The translations under genes and the position numbers were made by a program. Below the pieces are notes generated by a model, which was not told the origin of the DNA, made no database searches, and saw only the letters and a program-made list of their open reading frames with translations. A DNA stretch of 64,000 bases from Desulfolutivibrio sulfoxidireducens (GTDB lineage Bacteria > Desulfobacterota > Desulfovibrionia > Desulfovibrionales > Desulfovibrionaceae): contig NZ_CP045508.1 of assembly GCF_013376475.1 (NCBI RefSeq), forward strand, positions 310,001 through 374,000. The letters are read 5' to 3'. This document shows positions 6,923 to 15,902 of this stretch, piece after piece; the first letter of the stretch is position 1, and the number at the start of each line of letters is the position of its first letter.

Positions 6923-8832
6923 AGCACACCTCCGAGCATAAGGGCCACCAGGACCAGGGCCACCACGTTGGCCCACCGGCCGAGCATGTCCTCGCCGAAG
7001 ATCCGGGGCAGGTAGGAGTTCCCGGTCAGCGCGGCCACGGGCTGGTTCATGGGGCCGGTGAATCCCGGCCGGCCGTCCACGTCGCACCCCGCGCCGCACA
7101 TGTAGGGGGCCGAGATCTGGGCGGGTCCCACCCGCCGGGCGGCCCGCAGGGCCAGGACGAATCCGACGCCCAGGATCAGGAACAGGGGATAGATGGGGAA
7201 CAGGCCGACCTGGTTTTCAAGGCCGCCGAGGCTGCCGGTATAGGCCCCGGCCGCGGCGTACAGGGCGGTCATGGGCCGGGCCAGGGCGCTGTTGAGCAGG
7301 GGCGCGGCCAGGCTTAAAAGCACGGCGGCGAAGGCCAGGACGATCAGGGGCAGGCGCACCGAGGCGGGCTTGATTTCGGGCGTGGCCGGGCCGAATGGCG
7401 CGGAAAAGAGCATGCCCGCCCATCTGGCCCAGAAAAGCACGGTCAGGGCGCTGCCCAGGGCCAGCATGGCCGCCACCAGGAACTGGGAATGGGCCGATTC
7501 GATGGCCATCCACTTGGCCAAAAGCATGCCGAAAGGCGGCAGCATCATGGTCATGACGCCGACGGCGGTGATCACCGCCGTGTGCGGCATGATCCGGAAC
7601 AGGCCGCGCATGTCCTCGATGTCCCGGCTGCCGATGGTCTGTTCGATGGTCCCCACGCACAGAAACAACAGGGCCTTGGACACGGCGTGGAAGATGATGA
7701 GCAGGATGGCGGCGGTGATGGCCGCCGGGGTGTTGATGCCGGCGCAGGCGATGATCAGGGCCAGGTTGGAGATGGTGGAATAGGCCAGGATCTTTTTGCC
7801 GTTGGACTGCCCGACGGCCATGGCCGCCGTGGCCAGGAAGCAGAAGCCGCCGAAAAGGGCCACCAGCGCGGACAGGTAGGTGCCGGCGAAAAGCGGGGCC
7901 AGACGGATGATCAGATAGACCCCGGCCTTGACCATGGTGGAGGAGTGCAGAAGGGCCGAGACCGGGGTGGGCGCGACCATGGCCCCGGTGAGCCAACTCT
8001 GAAAGGGGGGCTGGGCGGCCTTGGTGAATCCCGCGAAGACCAAAAGGAAAAGCGGGGCCAAAAGGATGCCGCCGGTGGAGATCTCCGGGGCCTTGGCCAG
8101 AAGGGCCTGCAGGGACAGGGTCCCGGTGGCCTTTTGGAGCAGGATCAGGCCGAGGACGAAGGCCGCGCCGCCGATCACATTCATCCACAGGGCGCGTTCG
8201 GCGTTTTTGCGGGCGACGGGCGTGCCGTCGTGGCCAATGAGTATGAACGAGCAGAACGTGGTGATCTCCCAGAAAAAATACATCCAGGACAGGCTGTTGG
8301 ACAGGACCAGGCCGTTCATGGCCCCCAGAAACAGGATCAGGAAGAAAAAGAACCGGGGCTGCCGGGACTTCGCCAGATGCGGGTGGTCCTCGTGTTCGCG
8401 CATGTAACCCAGGGCGTAGATGCCGATGAGCGAGCCGACCATGGAGACGATGGCCACCATGACCAGGCTCAGGTCATCCACGTAAAAGGCCGGTCCGGGA
8501 GAGGCGTGGCCGGTCAGAAAAAAATCCAGGAAGGCCAGTCCGGCGATCTGGGCCAGGGTCAGCCAGATGACCACCTGGTTTCTCAGGCGCCAGCCGACGA
8601 CCAGGATGATGCAAAGCAGCGCGAAGTCGCCGAGAACCACCAGCCCCTCGAAGACCGGGGAGACGTCGTGGGTGAAGGGGCCCTGGCCGAGCAGACAGGC
8701 CGAGGCCAGAATCAGGGCGGCCGCCGTGCCGATCATGATCAGCTTGCGCGGCGCGTCTCCCCGGGCCAGAAAGGCCAGGACGGCGGCGAAAAAGGGCAAA
8801 AGGACCGTTGCGAAAACCAGGGTGTCGCGCAT
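6916..8832 (-). CDS. echA: Ech hydrogenase proton-pumping membrane subunit (NuoL-like)
   Basis: A 638-residue antiporter-like subunit of the membrane arm, with about 14-16 transmembrane helices. The conserved core is readable: NSLSWMYFFWEITTFCSFIL (helix with the buried Glu), FAGFTKAAQPPFQSWL with LTGAMVAPTPVSALLHSSTM and VKAGVYL (pumping Lys and His), and LAYSTISNLALI. It translocates H+ or Na+ when ferredoxin is oxidised by the hydrogenase. ATG 8832 is chosen because MRDTLVFATVLLPFFAAVLAF begins with the first membrane helix; the frame open upstream encodes only a Pro/Arg-rich non-conserved stretch. GGCCTCC-rich sequence with GAGG precedes it. First gene of the operon, with a candidate promoter at 8968-8996. 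Confidence 0.95.
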   Translation of the reverse strand: MRDTLVFATVLLPFFAAVLAFLARGDAPRKLIMIGTAAALILASACLLGQGPFTHDVSPVFEGLVVLGDFALLCIILVVGWRLRNQVVIWLTLAQIAGLAFLDFFLTGHASPGPAFYVDDLSLVMVAIVSMVGSLIGIYALGYMREHEDHPHLAKSRQPRFFFFLILFLGAMNGLVLSNSLSWMYFFWEITTFCSFILIGHDGTPVARKNAERALWMNVIGGAAFVLGLILLQKATGTLSLQALLAKAPEISTGGILLAPLFLLVFAGFTKAAQPPFQSWLTGAMVAPTPVSALLHSSTMVKAGVYLIIRLAPLFAGTYLSALVALFGGFCFLATAAMAVGQSNGKKILAYSTISNLALIIACAGINTPAAITAAILLIIFHAVSKALLFLCVGTIEQTIGSRDIEDMRGLFRIMPHTAVITAVGVMTMMLPPFGMLLAKWMAIESAHSQFLVAAMLALGSALTVLFWARWAGMLFSAPFGPATPEIKPASVRLPLIVLAFAAVLLSLAAPLLNSALARPMTALYAAAGAYTGSLGGLENQVGLFPIYPLFLILGVGFVLALRAARRVGPAQISAPYMCGAGCDVDGRPGFTGPMNQPVAALTGNSYLPRIFGEDMLGRWANVVALVLVALMLGGVLW

Positions 8833-8967
8833 GGAGGCCTCGCTTGGGGTTTGAAAGCGGCGATGGTCCGCCGGGCCTGGTCGCGGGGAGGCCGGGGGCT
8901 TGACAGGCCGCGTCTCGGCCTTGCCATGGGGATCGCGCCCCATCGGCCGGGAAAACGGAACACCCCT

Positions 8968-8996
8968 TTGCTAGAAGAAAGACGGTGTTGGGTCAA
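8968..8996 (-). promoter_or_regulatory. Candidate sigma-70 promoter of ech operon
   Basis: On the minus strand TTGACC (8996-8991), 17-bp spacer, TAGCAA (8973-8968). Five of six bases match at -35 but only about half at -10. It would give a leader of roughly 130 bases before echA. Confidence 0.45.
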
Positions 8997-9200
8997 GACC
9001 GCGAGGGAAATCAGAAGGATAACTTTTTTTAAGGCGTGACATGCCGCGCACATGCGGCAGTGCCGGTCCGTGTCGGGGGCGTGCCGGGGCATGCGTCCAA
9101 AAAAGACTTCACGTTGATCGCCTTGAAAATATATATCGTTATTTGAATTGGTTGAGTCAAAATGGCCATGAAAAAAAGCGTTCGGGGACGAATTTTTTTC

Positions 9201-9230
9201 TTGCCTTCCCGGGAATCATGATTAGATAAC
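9201..9230 (+). promoter_or_regulatory. Candidate groESL promoter
   Basis: TTGCCT at 9201 and GATAAC at 9225-9230, spaced 18 bp, immediately upstream of the CIRCE operator. The elements are imperfect; position relative to CIRCE is the main support. The stretch 8997-9200 shows no gene. Confidence 0.45.
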
Positions 9231-9242
9231 TCCCGCCTGAGA

Positions 9243-9269
9243 CTGGCACTCGGATGGGTCGAGTGCTAA
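9243..9269 (+). promoter_or_regulatory. CIRCE operator (HrcA binding site)
   Basis: CTGGCACTC-N9-GAGTGCTAA against the consensus TTAGCACTC-N9-GAGTGCTAA; the right arm is perfect and the left arm has two mismatches. It lies 42 bp upstream of groES, so heat-shock control by the HrcA repressor is expected. Confidence 0.92.
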
Positions 9270-9310
9270 CAACGTGAACTCACCAAAAAACCTGACGGAG
9301 GTCATACCAC

Positions 9311-9601
9311 ATGAAGCTCAAACCGCTTGGCGATCGTGTTTTGGTGAAGCGTCTCGAAGAAGAGACGGTGACCAAGGGCGGCATCATCATTCCGGACACG
9401 GCCAAGGAAAAGCCCATGAAGGGCGAGATCGTGGCGGTCGGTGACGGCAAACTCGGCGAGGACGGCAAGAGGGTCAAGCCCAATGTCAAGGCGGGCGAGA
9501 TGGTGCTTTTCAACAAGTACGCCGGGACCGAGGTCAAGGTCGAGGACGTGGAATATCTGATCATGCGCGAGGACGACATCCTCTGCATCATCGAGAAATA
9601 A
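9311..9601 (+). CDS. groES: Co-chaperonin GroES
   Basis: A 96-residue Cpn10. It opens [14 protein letters not shown] and has the mobile loop that docks on GroEL ([19 protein letters not shown]), then [10 protein letters not shown] and [13 protein letters not shown], ending DDILCIIEK. Length and sequence are canonical. It forms the heptameric lid over the GroEL folding chamber in the cytoplasm. ATG 9311 follows CGGAGGTC. First gene of a two-gene operon controlled by the CIRCE element just upstream; groEL starts 63 bp later. Confidence 0.99.
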   Translation: MKLKPLGDRVLVKRLEEETVTKGGIIIPDTAKEKPMKGEIVAVGDGKLGEDGKRVKPNVKAGEMVLFNKYAGTEVKVEDVEYLIMREDDILCIIEK

Positions 9602-9652
9602 CGCCGCTGATTCGTCTTCAACCCCACATTTTTCATATTTTCTCAAACATAA

Positions 9653-11305
<1,653 letters not shown>

Positions 11306-11335
11306 ACGCCGCGCGCGAGCACATACGCCTTATAC

Positions 11336-11367
11336 GAGGCCGGGTGAAAGCCCGGCCTCTTTTTTTG
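11336..11367 (+). terminator. Rho-independent terminator of groESL
   Basis: GAGGCCGGG (11336-11344), loop TGAAAG, CCCGGCCTC (11351-11359), then seven T. Confidence 0.95.
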
Positions 11368-11495
11368 GCCCTGAAGCGGGCTTTCTCCGATTTGTAGCGG
11401 CGGGGAACAGCTCTGTAACGCTACCGCTTCTTCATGGATGCGGTGATTCGGCACGGGTTTGTCTCGGTCATAACGTTCAGAAAGGGATGGTCCAC

Positions 11496-12188
11496 ATGGC
11501 GGACGATGATGACGGCATCCTTGCGAGGATGCGCCGCGAAAAAGAGGCGGAAGGTACGACGTCCTTGGAAATAGCCACTTTCTCCGCGGTGCAGAATAAA
11601 GTTCTGCGCATGAAGCATGATTTTTTTTATAAATATTTAGAGGTGGATGTACGTAACGATCCCCTCTCTACGAAAATTCAAGTTCCTGACGCGCCGCCTG
11701 GCGTTCACATCGACGCGAATATCAAAAAGGCGCGTGAAAGTTTCAATCCCTTCTGGTTTATCGAGATGGTCAGGAAAGGTGGCCCCTGGGACTATAAAAA
11801 AATTGACCCCAAATATGAAAACTTCGGGAATTTCAATTACGGGGCCACGGCCATGGCCTTCGGATTCCAGGAGAAGTGGGCGCTTCAGGCGGCTGGGATT
11901 GTGCATGTTTTGACAAATACCGCGCGAAAGGATTGGGAGGCGGGGAAATTTAAAAAGTCAATTTTGGATTTCGGCGTTTCCTTTCAGGGGCCTCCCTACG
12001 GTGACGACCCGAGCGACCAGAGGATGATCAAAGCCGGCTTTCGGTACTACAAGGAAATCTATCGAAACAGGTACCCGGAATCGGGGATGACAAAAGATGA
12101 CGTGCTCAGGATCGCCGAGGGTGTCTTTACCGGCAGGCACGCTGGTTCGGAAGCCATTGCCAAATGGATTCTCGATGTGTTGGAGTAA
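11496..12188 (+). CDS. Orphan polymorphic toxin type 44 domain protein
   Basis: About 230 residues. The C-terminal two thirds resemble the Ntox44 (polymorphic toxin type 44) domain: VHIDANIKKARE, WFIEMVRKGGPWDYKKIDP, YENFGNFNYGATAMAFGF, LQAAGIVHV, then YGDDPSDQRMIKAGFRYY. Members are usually C-terminal effector modules of secreted polymorphic toxins, predicted to be nucleases. Here it stands alone with only about 60 N-terminal residues and no signal peptide, repeat, PAAR, LXG or WHH delivery part. ATG 11496 is preferred because AAAGGG lies nine bases upstream; ATG 11487 is too close to that site. Composition is lower in GC than groEL. It converges on three tandem membrane-protein genes that could be immunity genes. 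Confidence 0.72.
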   Translation: MADDDDGILARMRREKEAEGTTSLEIATFSAVQNKVLRMKHDFFYKYLEVDVRNDPLSTKIQVPDAPPGVHIDANIKKARESFNPFWFIEMVRKGGPWDYKKIDPKYENFGNFNYGATAMAFGFQEKWALQAAGIVHVLTNTARKDWEAGKFKKSILDFGVSFQGPPYGDDPSDQRMIKAGFRYYKEIYRNRYPESGMTKDDVLRIAEGVFTGRHAGSEAIAKWILDVLE

Positions 12189-12368
12189 AAGGGCCAGTCC
12201 TCATCGCGTATGACCGTCAAGAGATATGAGCGAGGCGAAGGCGGTGTTCGAGACGTTAAGGCACGCTGGTCGTCTTTCGTCATCACACGGCATGGGAGCG
12301 TGAGGCCACTCCAGCAAGGCGTTTCCGAAGCGGTGTTCGATGGGGAAAAATGCGAAAAGCGCTTTTCT

Positions 12369-13025
12369 TCAATGGCTAATATAGTACCAGTTTTTTTCTA
12401 TTTTCGTAATTTCATAGGCGTCCGTAATATGTGGATCATCGGGAAAGGAGTCGTCGGACTGGTACATAAGCCCGTGCCACGAGTCGAACATTCCGAGCAT
12501 AGTGAAAAAGAGTCCTGTCTGCCGGTTTGTGTCGCATGTGATATCGACAAGACCTTCTTCAACGGCAATGTGTCGCAATTCCTGTGGCAATACAATGCGA
12601 TGTTTAGAATACAAGTTTTGTTTTTGTAGCTCATTTGAGCAATAATACTTTACAAACTGTTCTCGTTCGTCACGAAATACAGAGGAGTAAGATTTTATGT
12701 TCGTTTCGTATGGGTTTATTGCACCGATTATGTTGTGGGCAATGACAAATATAAAAAATGGATAGAAGCTTTGTAGCCATGGCAGGCGAAAGTAGCGAAT
12801 CGCCAGATAGACAGAGTATCCTTCCGTCGATATGATAAGGATGAATGTGAAGAAAGGACCCCAGTCGTAGAACATCTGCGGCAGGTAGGAATAAATGATG
12901 TACTTGTAACAAAGCAGTGGCGTTGTCACCAGATACAGCGCGATTATCCACCACAAGGCCCGGCGGCAGCGGCGTCGGGCCTTGGCCGTCTTTTCGGCGG
13001 GCGACAGGGCATCTGATTTGCGCAT
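12369..13025 (-). CDS. Tandem paralogous membrane protein, copy A (possible immunity protein)
   Basis: A 218-residue protein with three hydrophobic segments (starting near ALWWIIALYLVTTPLL, GPFFTFILIISTEGYSVYLAI and FYPFFIFVIAHNIIGAI), then a soluble C-terminal half ending in SDDSFPDDPHITDAYEITKI. I do not recognise the family. ATG 13025 (MRKSDALSPAEKTAKARRR) is preferred over longer openings because copy C naturally starts there and all three then have equal length. The N-terminal 40 residues are nearly identical in all copies, while about residues 120-180 differ. Nearest, tail to tail, to the type-44 toxin gene. A membrane-bound immunity role is inferred from context only. Confidence 0.7.
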   Translation of the reverse strand: MRKSDALSPAEKTAKARRRCRRALWWIIALYLVTTPLLCYKYIIYSYLPQMFYDWGPFFTFILIISTEGYSVYLAIRYFRLPWLQSFYPFFIFVIAHNIIGAINPYETNIKSYSSVFRDEREQFVKYYCSNELQKQNLYSKHRIVLPQELRHIAVEEGLVDITCDTNRQTGLFFTMLGMFDSWHGLMYQSDDSFPDDPHITDAYEITKIEKNWYYISH

Positions 13026-13328
13026 GGCGGACAGGCTAGCGGATATTTCCCGGCATGCCAACACGGGGTTTTGCCGAAGGAGATTCAAAAAGGTGTAACC
13101 CTCTCTTGAGAAAACGTCGCGCCTCAAAAGAGGACGAAGAATGCGCCCCCCTGAGCGGGTACCAACGGTGCGTTCCGGAACATCTTTCTCACTGCAAAAG
13201 AGCGATTCCCACGTCTGGCTTGCACAAGAGATGATATGAACCAGCCTGCCGCCAGACGACAGGGGTGGATCCATTGTGCAATGTTCTTCATCGGTACACG
13301 ATTGCGTGCGGTGCAAAAATTTACACAT

Positions 13329-13985
13329 TTAATGGTTAATATAGTACCAGTTTTTTTCAATTTTTATGATCTCGTAAGCATCCGTGACTTGAGGATCATC
13401 GGGAAAGGAGTCGTCGGACTGGTACATAAGCCCTTGCCACGCGTCGAGAAAACCTCGATCGGTCAAAAAAAGGCCTGCCTGCCGGTCCCAGTCGCAGGTG
13501 ATTTCGACAACACCATCATCAAGGGCAAGGTGTCTCAACTCAGAAGGCAGCACGAAGCAATGATCCCAATGAAATTTCTGCAATGAAATCTTTTTCGCGC
13601 AATGGTCCTTGACAAGCTGTTCCCGTTCTTCGCGAAAAATTTCGCAATACGATTTAATGTTGGTTTCGTATGGATTTGCCAGACCAATTGTGTGGTAGGC
13701 AATGATGACAACAAGAAAAGGATAGAAGCTTTGCAGCCACGGCAGACGAAAGTAGCGAATCGCCAGGAAAACGGTATAGGCTTCCATGGATATCGTGACA
13801 ACAAACATCAAAAATGGACCCCAGTCGTAGAACACCTGCGGCAGGTAGGAATAAATAATATATTTGTAACATCGCAGAGGCGTTGTCACCAGATACAGAG
13901 CGATTATCCACCACAAGGCCCGGCGGCAGCGGCGTCGGGCCTTGGCCGTCTTTTCGGCGGGCGACAGGGCATCTGATTTGCGCAT
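13329..13985 (-). CDS. Tandem paralogous membrane protein, copy B (possible immunity protein)
   Basis: Also 218 residues from ATG 13985, with the same three hydrophobic segments. Its middle segment reads FREEREQLVKDHCAKKISLQ where copy A has FRDEREQFVKYYCSNELQKQ; the end SDDSFPDDPQVTDAYEIIKI is conserved. The 303-bp spacer before it encodes an open but probably untranslated stretch duplicated upstream of copy A. Identity to copy A is highest at the N-terminus and spacer, as expected from recent unequal duplication followed by divergence or recombination in the C-terminal half. Function unknown. Confidence 0.7.
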   Translation of the reverse strand: MRKSDALSPAEKTAKARRRCRRALWWIIALYLVTTPLRCYKYIIYSYLPQVFYDWGPFLMFVVTISMEAYTVFLAIRYFRLPWLQSFYPFLVVIIAYHTIGLANPYETNIKSYCEIFREEREQLVKDHCAKKISLQKFHWDHCFVLPSELRHLALDDGVVEITCDWDRQAGLFLTDRGFLDAWQGLMYQSDDSFPDDPQVTDAYEIIKIEKNWYYINH

Positions 13986-14287
13986 GGCGGACAGGCTAGC
14001 GGATATTTCCCGGCATGCCAACACGGGGTTTTTCCGAAGGAGATTCAAAAAGGTGTAACCCTCTCTTGAGAAAACGTCGCGCCTCAAAAGAGGACGAAGA
14101 ATGCGCCCCCCTGAGCGGGTACCAACGGTGCGTTCCGGAACATCTTTCTCACTGCAAAAGAGCGATTCCCACGTCTGGCTTGCACAAGAGATGATATGAA
14201 CCAGCCTGCCGCCAGACGGCAGGAGTGGAGCCATGGTGCAATGTTCTTCATCGGTACCTGGTTTTCGGTGCTCGAATACGTTTCCCT

Positions 14288-14944
14288 TCAATGAAGGATG
14301 TAGTACCAGTATTTTTCAATTTTTGTGATCTCATAGGAGTCCAGGATATACGGATCATCGGGAAAGGAGTCGTCGGATTGATACAAGAGTGCATGCCACG
14401 TATCGAGAAATCCAAGATATGTGAAAAAGAGAGCCGTCCGCCGATTCCTTCCACAGGTGATGTCGACAAGGCCGCCGTCAAGGGCAAGATGTCTCAATTC
14501 CGGAGGCAATACGAAACGACGTTCTGAGAATTTTGGTTTCCGTGGGAGCTTCTTTGCACAATAATCTTTGACAAACTGTTCTCGTTCGTCACGAAATACA
14601 GAGGAGTAAGATTTTATATTCGTTTCGCATGGGTGTATTGCGCCGATTATGTTGTATGCAATAACAAATACAAAAAAAGGGTAGAATCCTTGCAGCTGTG
14701 GCAGGCGAAAGTAGCGAATCGCCAAGTAAACAGAGTATCCTTCCGTCGATATGATAAGGATGAATGTGAAGAAAGGACCCCAGTCGTAGAACATCTGCGG
14801 CAGGTAGGAATAAATGACGTATTCGTAACACCGCAGTGGAGTCGTCACCAGATACATCGCGATTATCCACCACAAGGCCCGGCGGCAGCGGCGTCGGGCC
14901 TTGGCCGTCTTTTCGGCGGGCGACAGGGCATCAGATTTGCGCAT
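14288..14944 (-). CDS. Tandem paralogous membrane protein, copy C (possible immunity protein)
   Basis: The third 218-residue paralog, from ATG 14944. It shares with copy A the segment YSSVFRDEREQFVKDYCAKK and the membrane region, but has its own middle (LPRKPKFSERRFVLPPELRH) and tail (SDDSFPDDPYILDSYEITKI). As the most upstream copy it lacks the duplicated spacer; sequence beyond 14977 is unrelated, so this copy keeps what may be the original promoter region. Three copies with variable central segments beside one toxin domain recall immunity arrays of polymorphic toxin loci. Confidence 0.7.
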   Translation of the reverse strand: MRKSDALSPAEKTAKARRRCRRALWWIIAMYLVTTPLRCYEYVIYSYLPQMFYDWGPFFTFILIISTEGYSVYLAIRYFRLPQLQGFYPFFVFVIAYNIIGAIHPCETNIKSYSSVFRDEREQFVKDYCAKKLPRKPKFSERRFVLPPELRHLALDGGLVDITCGRNRRTALFFTYLGFLDTWHALLYQSDDSFPDDPYILDSYEITKIEKYWYYILH

Positions 14945-15064
14945 GGCGGACAGGCTAGCGGATATTTCCCGGCATGCAAATACGCAGACCCGGCATGCTT
15001 GTGCCGAGTCCTTGAAATCCGTGCCGCGTGAGTTCTGGCGGATGTCGCCGGGTCCCGACCCGGT

Positions 15065-15484
15065 TTACAAAGGCAGCCGTTCCCCGGCGTCGAGCAAGAA
15101 GGCGTCACCGCCCGAACCCAGTCGGCCGTGCGCCTTTCGATCCAAGGTCAGCCAGACTCCGTCCAGTTCCCTGGCCAGGGCGGCGTAGCAGGCGTCGTAT
15201 CCCGTCAGGCCCCGGACCACGAAGGGGCGCGCGGCCCGCGCCAGGGCCGCGGTCATCGGAACGCGCAAGACCCCGCCCCCGATGACCGGCAAAATCCCCT
15301 CCTCGAATGTCGCAAGGCCGTTGGGCATGATCCGTGCGAGCACGGCAAGGCATTCGAACAGGAACAACTCCGGAACGGCGAAGCGCCCCGGGGCGTCGAC
15401 CATGGCCGCGAGCACCTCCTCGGCCTGAGGCGACGGGTCGCCGGTGAACCAGCGGATGGCCACCGAGGCGTCCACCACGAACAT
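15065..15484 (-). CDS. vapC: PIN-domain toxin VapC
   Basis: A 139-residue PIN-domain ribonuclease. The acidic residues that bind Mg2+ are seen in FVVDASVAIRWF (Asp), LFLFECLAVLAR (Glu), LTGYDACYAALARE (Asp) and VWLTLDRKAH (Asp). VapC toxins cut specific tRNAs or rRNA when released from their antitoxin. The upstream antitoxin gene ends inside GTGATG at 15487-15482, so start is either GTG 15487 or ATG 15484; translational coupling holds for both. All catalytic residues are present, so unlike the HigB at 3.1 kb this toxin looks functional. Confidence 0.9.
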   Translation of the reverse strand: MFVVDASVAIRWFTGDPSPQAEEVLAAMVDAPGRFAVPELFLFECLAVLARIMPNGLATFEEGILPVIGGGVLRVPMTAALARAARPFVVRGLTGYDACYAALARELDGVWLTLDRKAHGRLGSGGDAFLLDAGERLPL

Positions 15485-15765
15485 CACCCGGCCGCCCCGG
15501 ACTCGCCCCGCAGTTCACGCAAGGCGGCCAGTCCCTTTTCCGGGTCCACGTCCGGCCGGCGCAGGGAGCGCACCTTGGCCAGCAAGGCGCGTTTTTTCTC
15601 CTCGGACTGATAGTCCAGGAAGCGCCGTTCAAAATCGGCCGGGGTCACCAGGAACGCCTGGATCACCCGGCCCTTGCTGACGGCGATGGGTTCCCCGGTC
15701 TGGGCCAGCCGATCAAGCACCGCGCCAAGGCGGTTGCGCAGGGTCAGGGCGTTCACGGTCTCCAT
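15484..15765 (-). CDS. vapB: Phd/YefM-type antitoxin partner of VapC
   Basis: A 93-residue antitoxin. The N-terminus METVNALTLRNRLGAVLDRL followed by EPIAVSKGRVIQAFLVTP is the Phd/YefM DNA-binding fold (strand-helix-helix-strand), and the charged C-terminal third (SEEKKRALLAKVRSL) is the toxin-wrapping tail. It binds VapC and represses the operon. ATG 15765 opens the conserved fold; longer frames upstream overlap the sensor kinase and are not conserved. A perfect inverted repeat covering the likely promoter starts 17 bp upstream. Its stop overlaps the vapC start. Confidence 0.88.
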   Translation of the reverse strand: METVNALTLRNRLGAVLDRLAQTGEPIAVSKGRVIQAFLVTPADFERRFLDYQSEEKKRALLAKVRSLRRPDVDPEKGLAALRELRGESGAAG

Positions 15766-15781
15766 GGCTGTCTCCAGTGAA

Positions 15782-15809
15782 GGTGTAGAGCGATATATAC
15801 ATCTACACC
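15782..15809 (-). promoter_or_regulatory. Operator/promoter of vapBC
   Basis: GGTGTAGA (15782-15789) and TCTACACC (15802-15809) form a perfect 8-bp inverted repeat around a TATATA core that fits a -10 box on the minus strand. Autorepression by the VapBC complex is expected. Confidence 0.75.
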
Positions 15810-15902
15810 GCAAGCGTGGAACTGTCCAGGCCGGCCGCGCCGTATCGGGCGGGGACGTCGGCAACCGGGGGGACCGGAGGAAAGAGGGGCGATCCCCCGG
15901 GG

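Larger units (their letters stand above)
12369..14977. repeat. Three-unit tandem duplication of about 960 bp
   Basis: Gene stops at 12369, 13329 and 14288 give unit lengths of 960 and 959 bp. Units A and B share the 5' gene half plus about 265 bp of upstream spacer almost base for base (13026-13290 and 13986-14250). Unit C matches only to about 14977 and then runs into unrelated sequence, marking the duplication edge. Confidence 0.88.

Noticed and set aside
7489-9039. 516-codon plus-strand frame opposite echA
   Set aside because: Antisense shadow in high-GC DNA, rich in Gly/Asp/His/Gln with no known domain; echA on the other strand is unmistakable.
13026-13328. N-terminal extension of membrane protein copy A to a 319-residue protein
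   Set aside because: The extension lies in the duplicated spacer; copy C has no such extension and the three genes align from the internal ATG.
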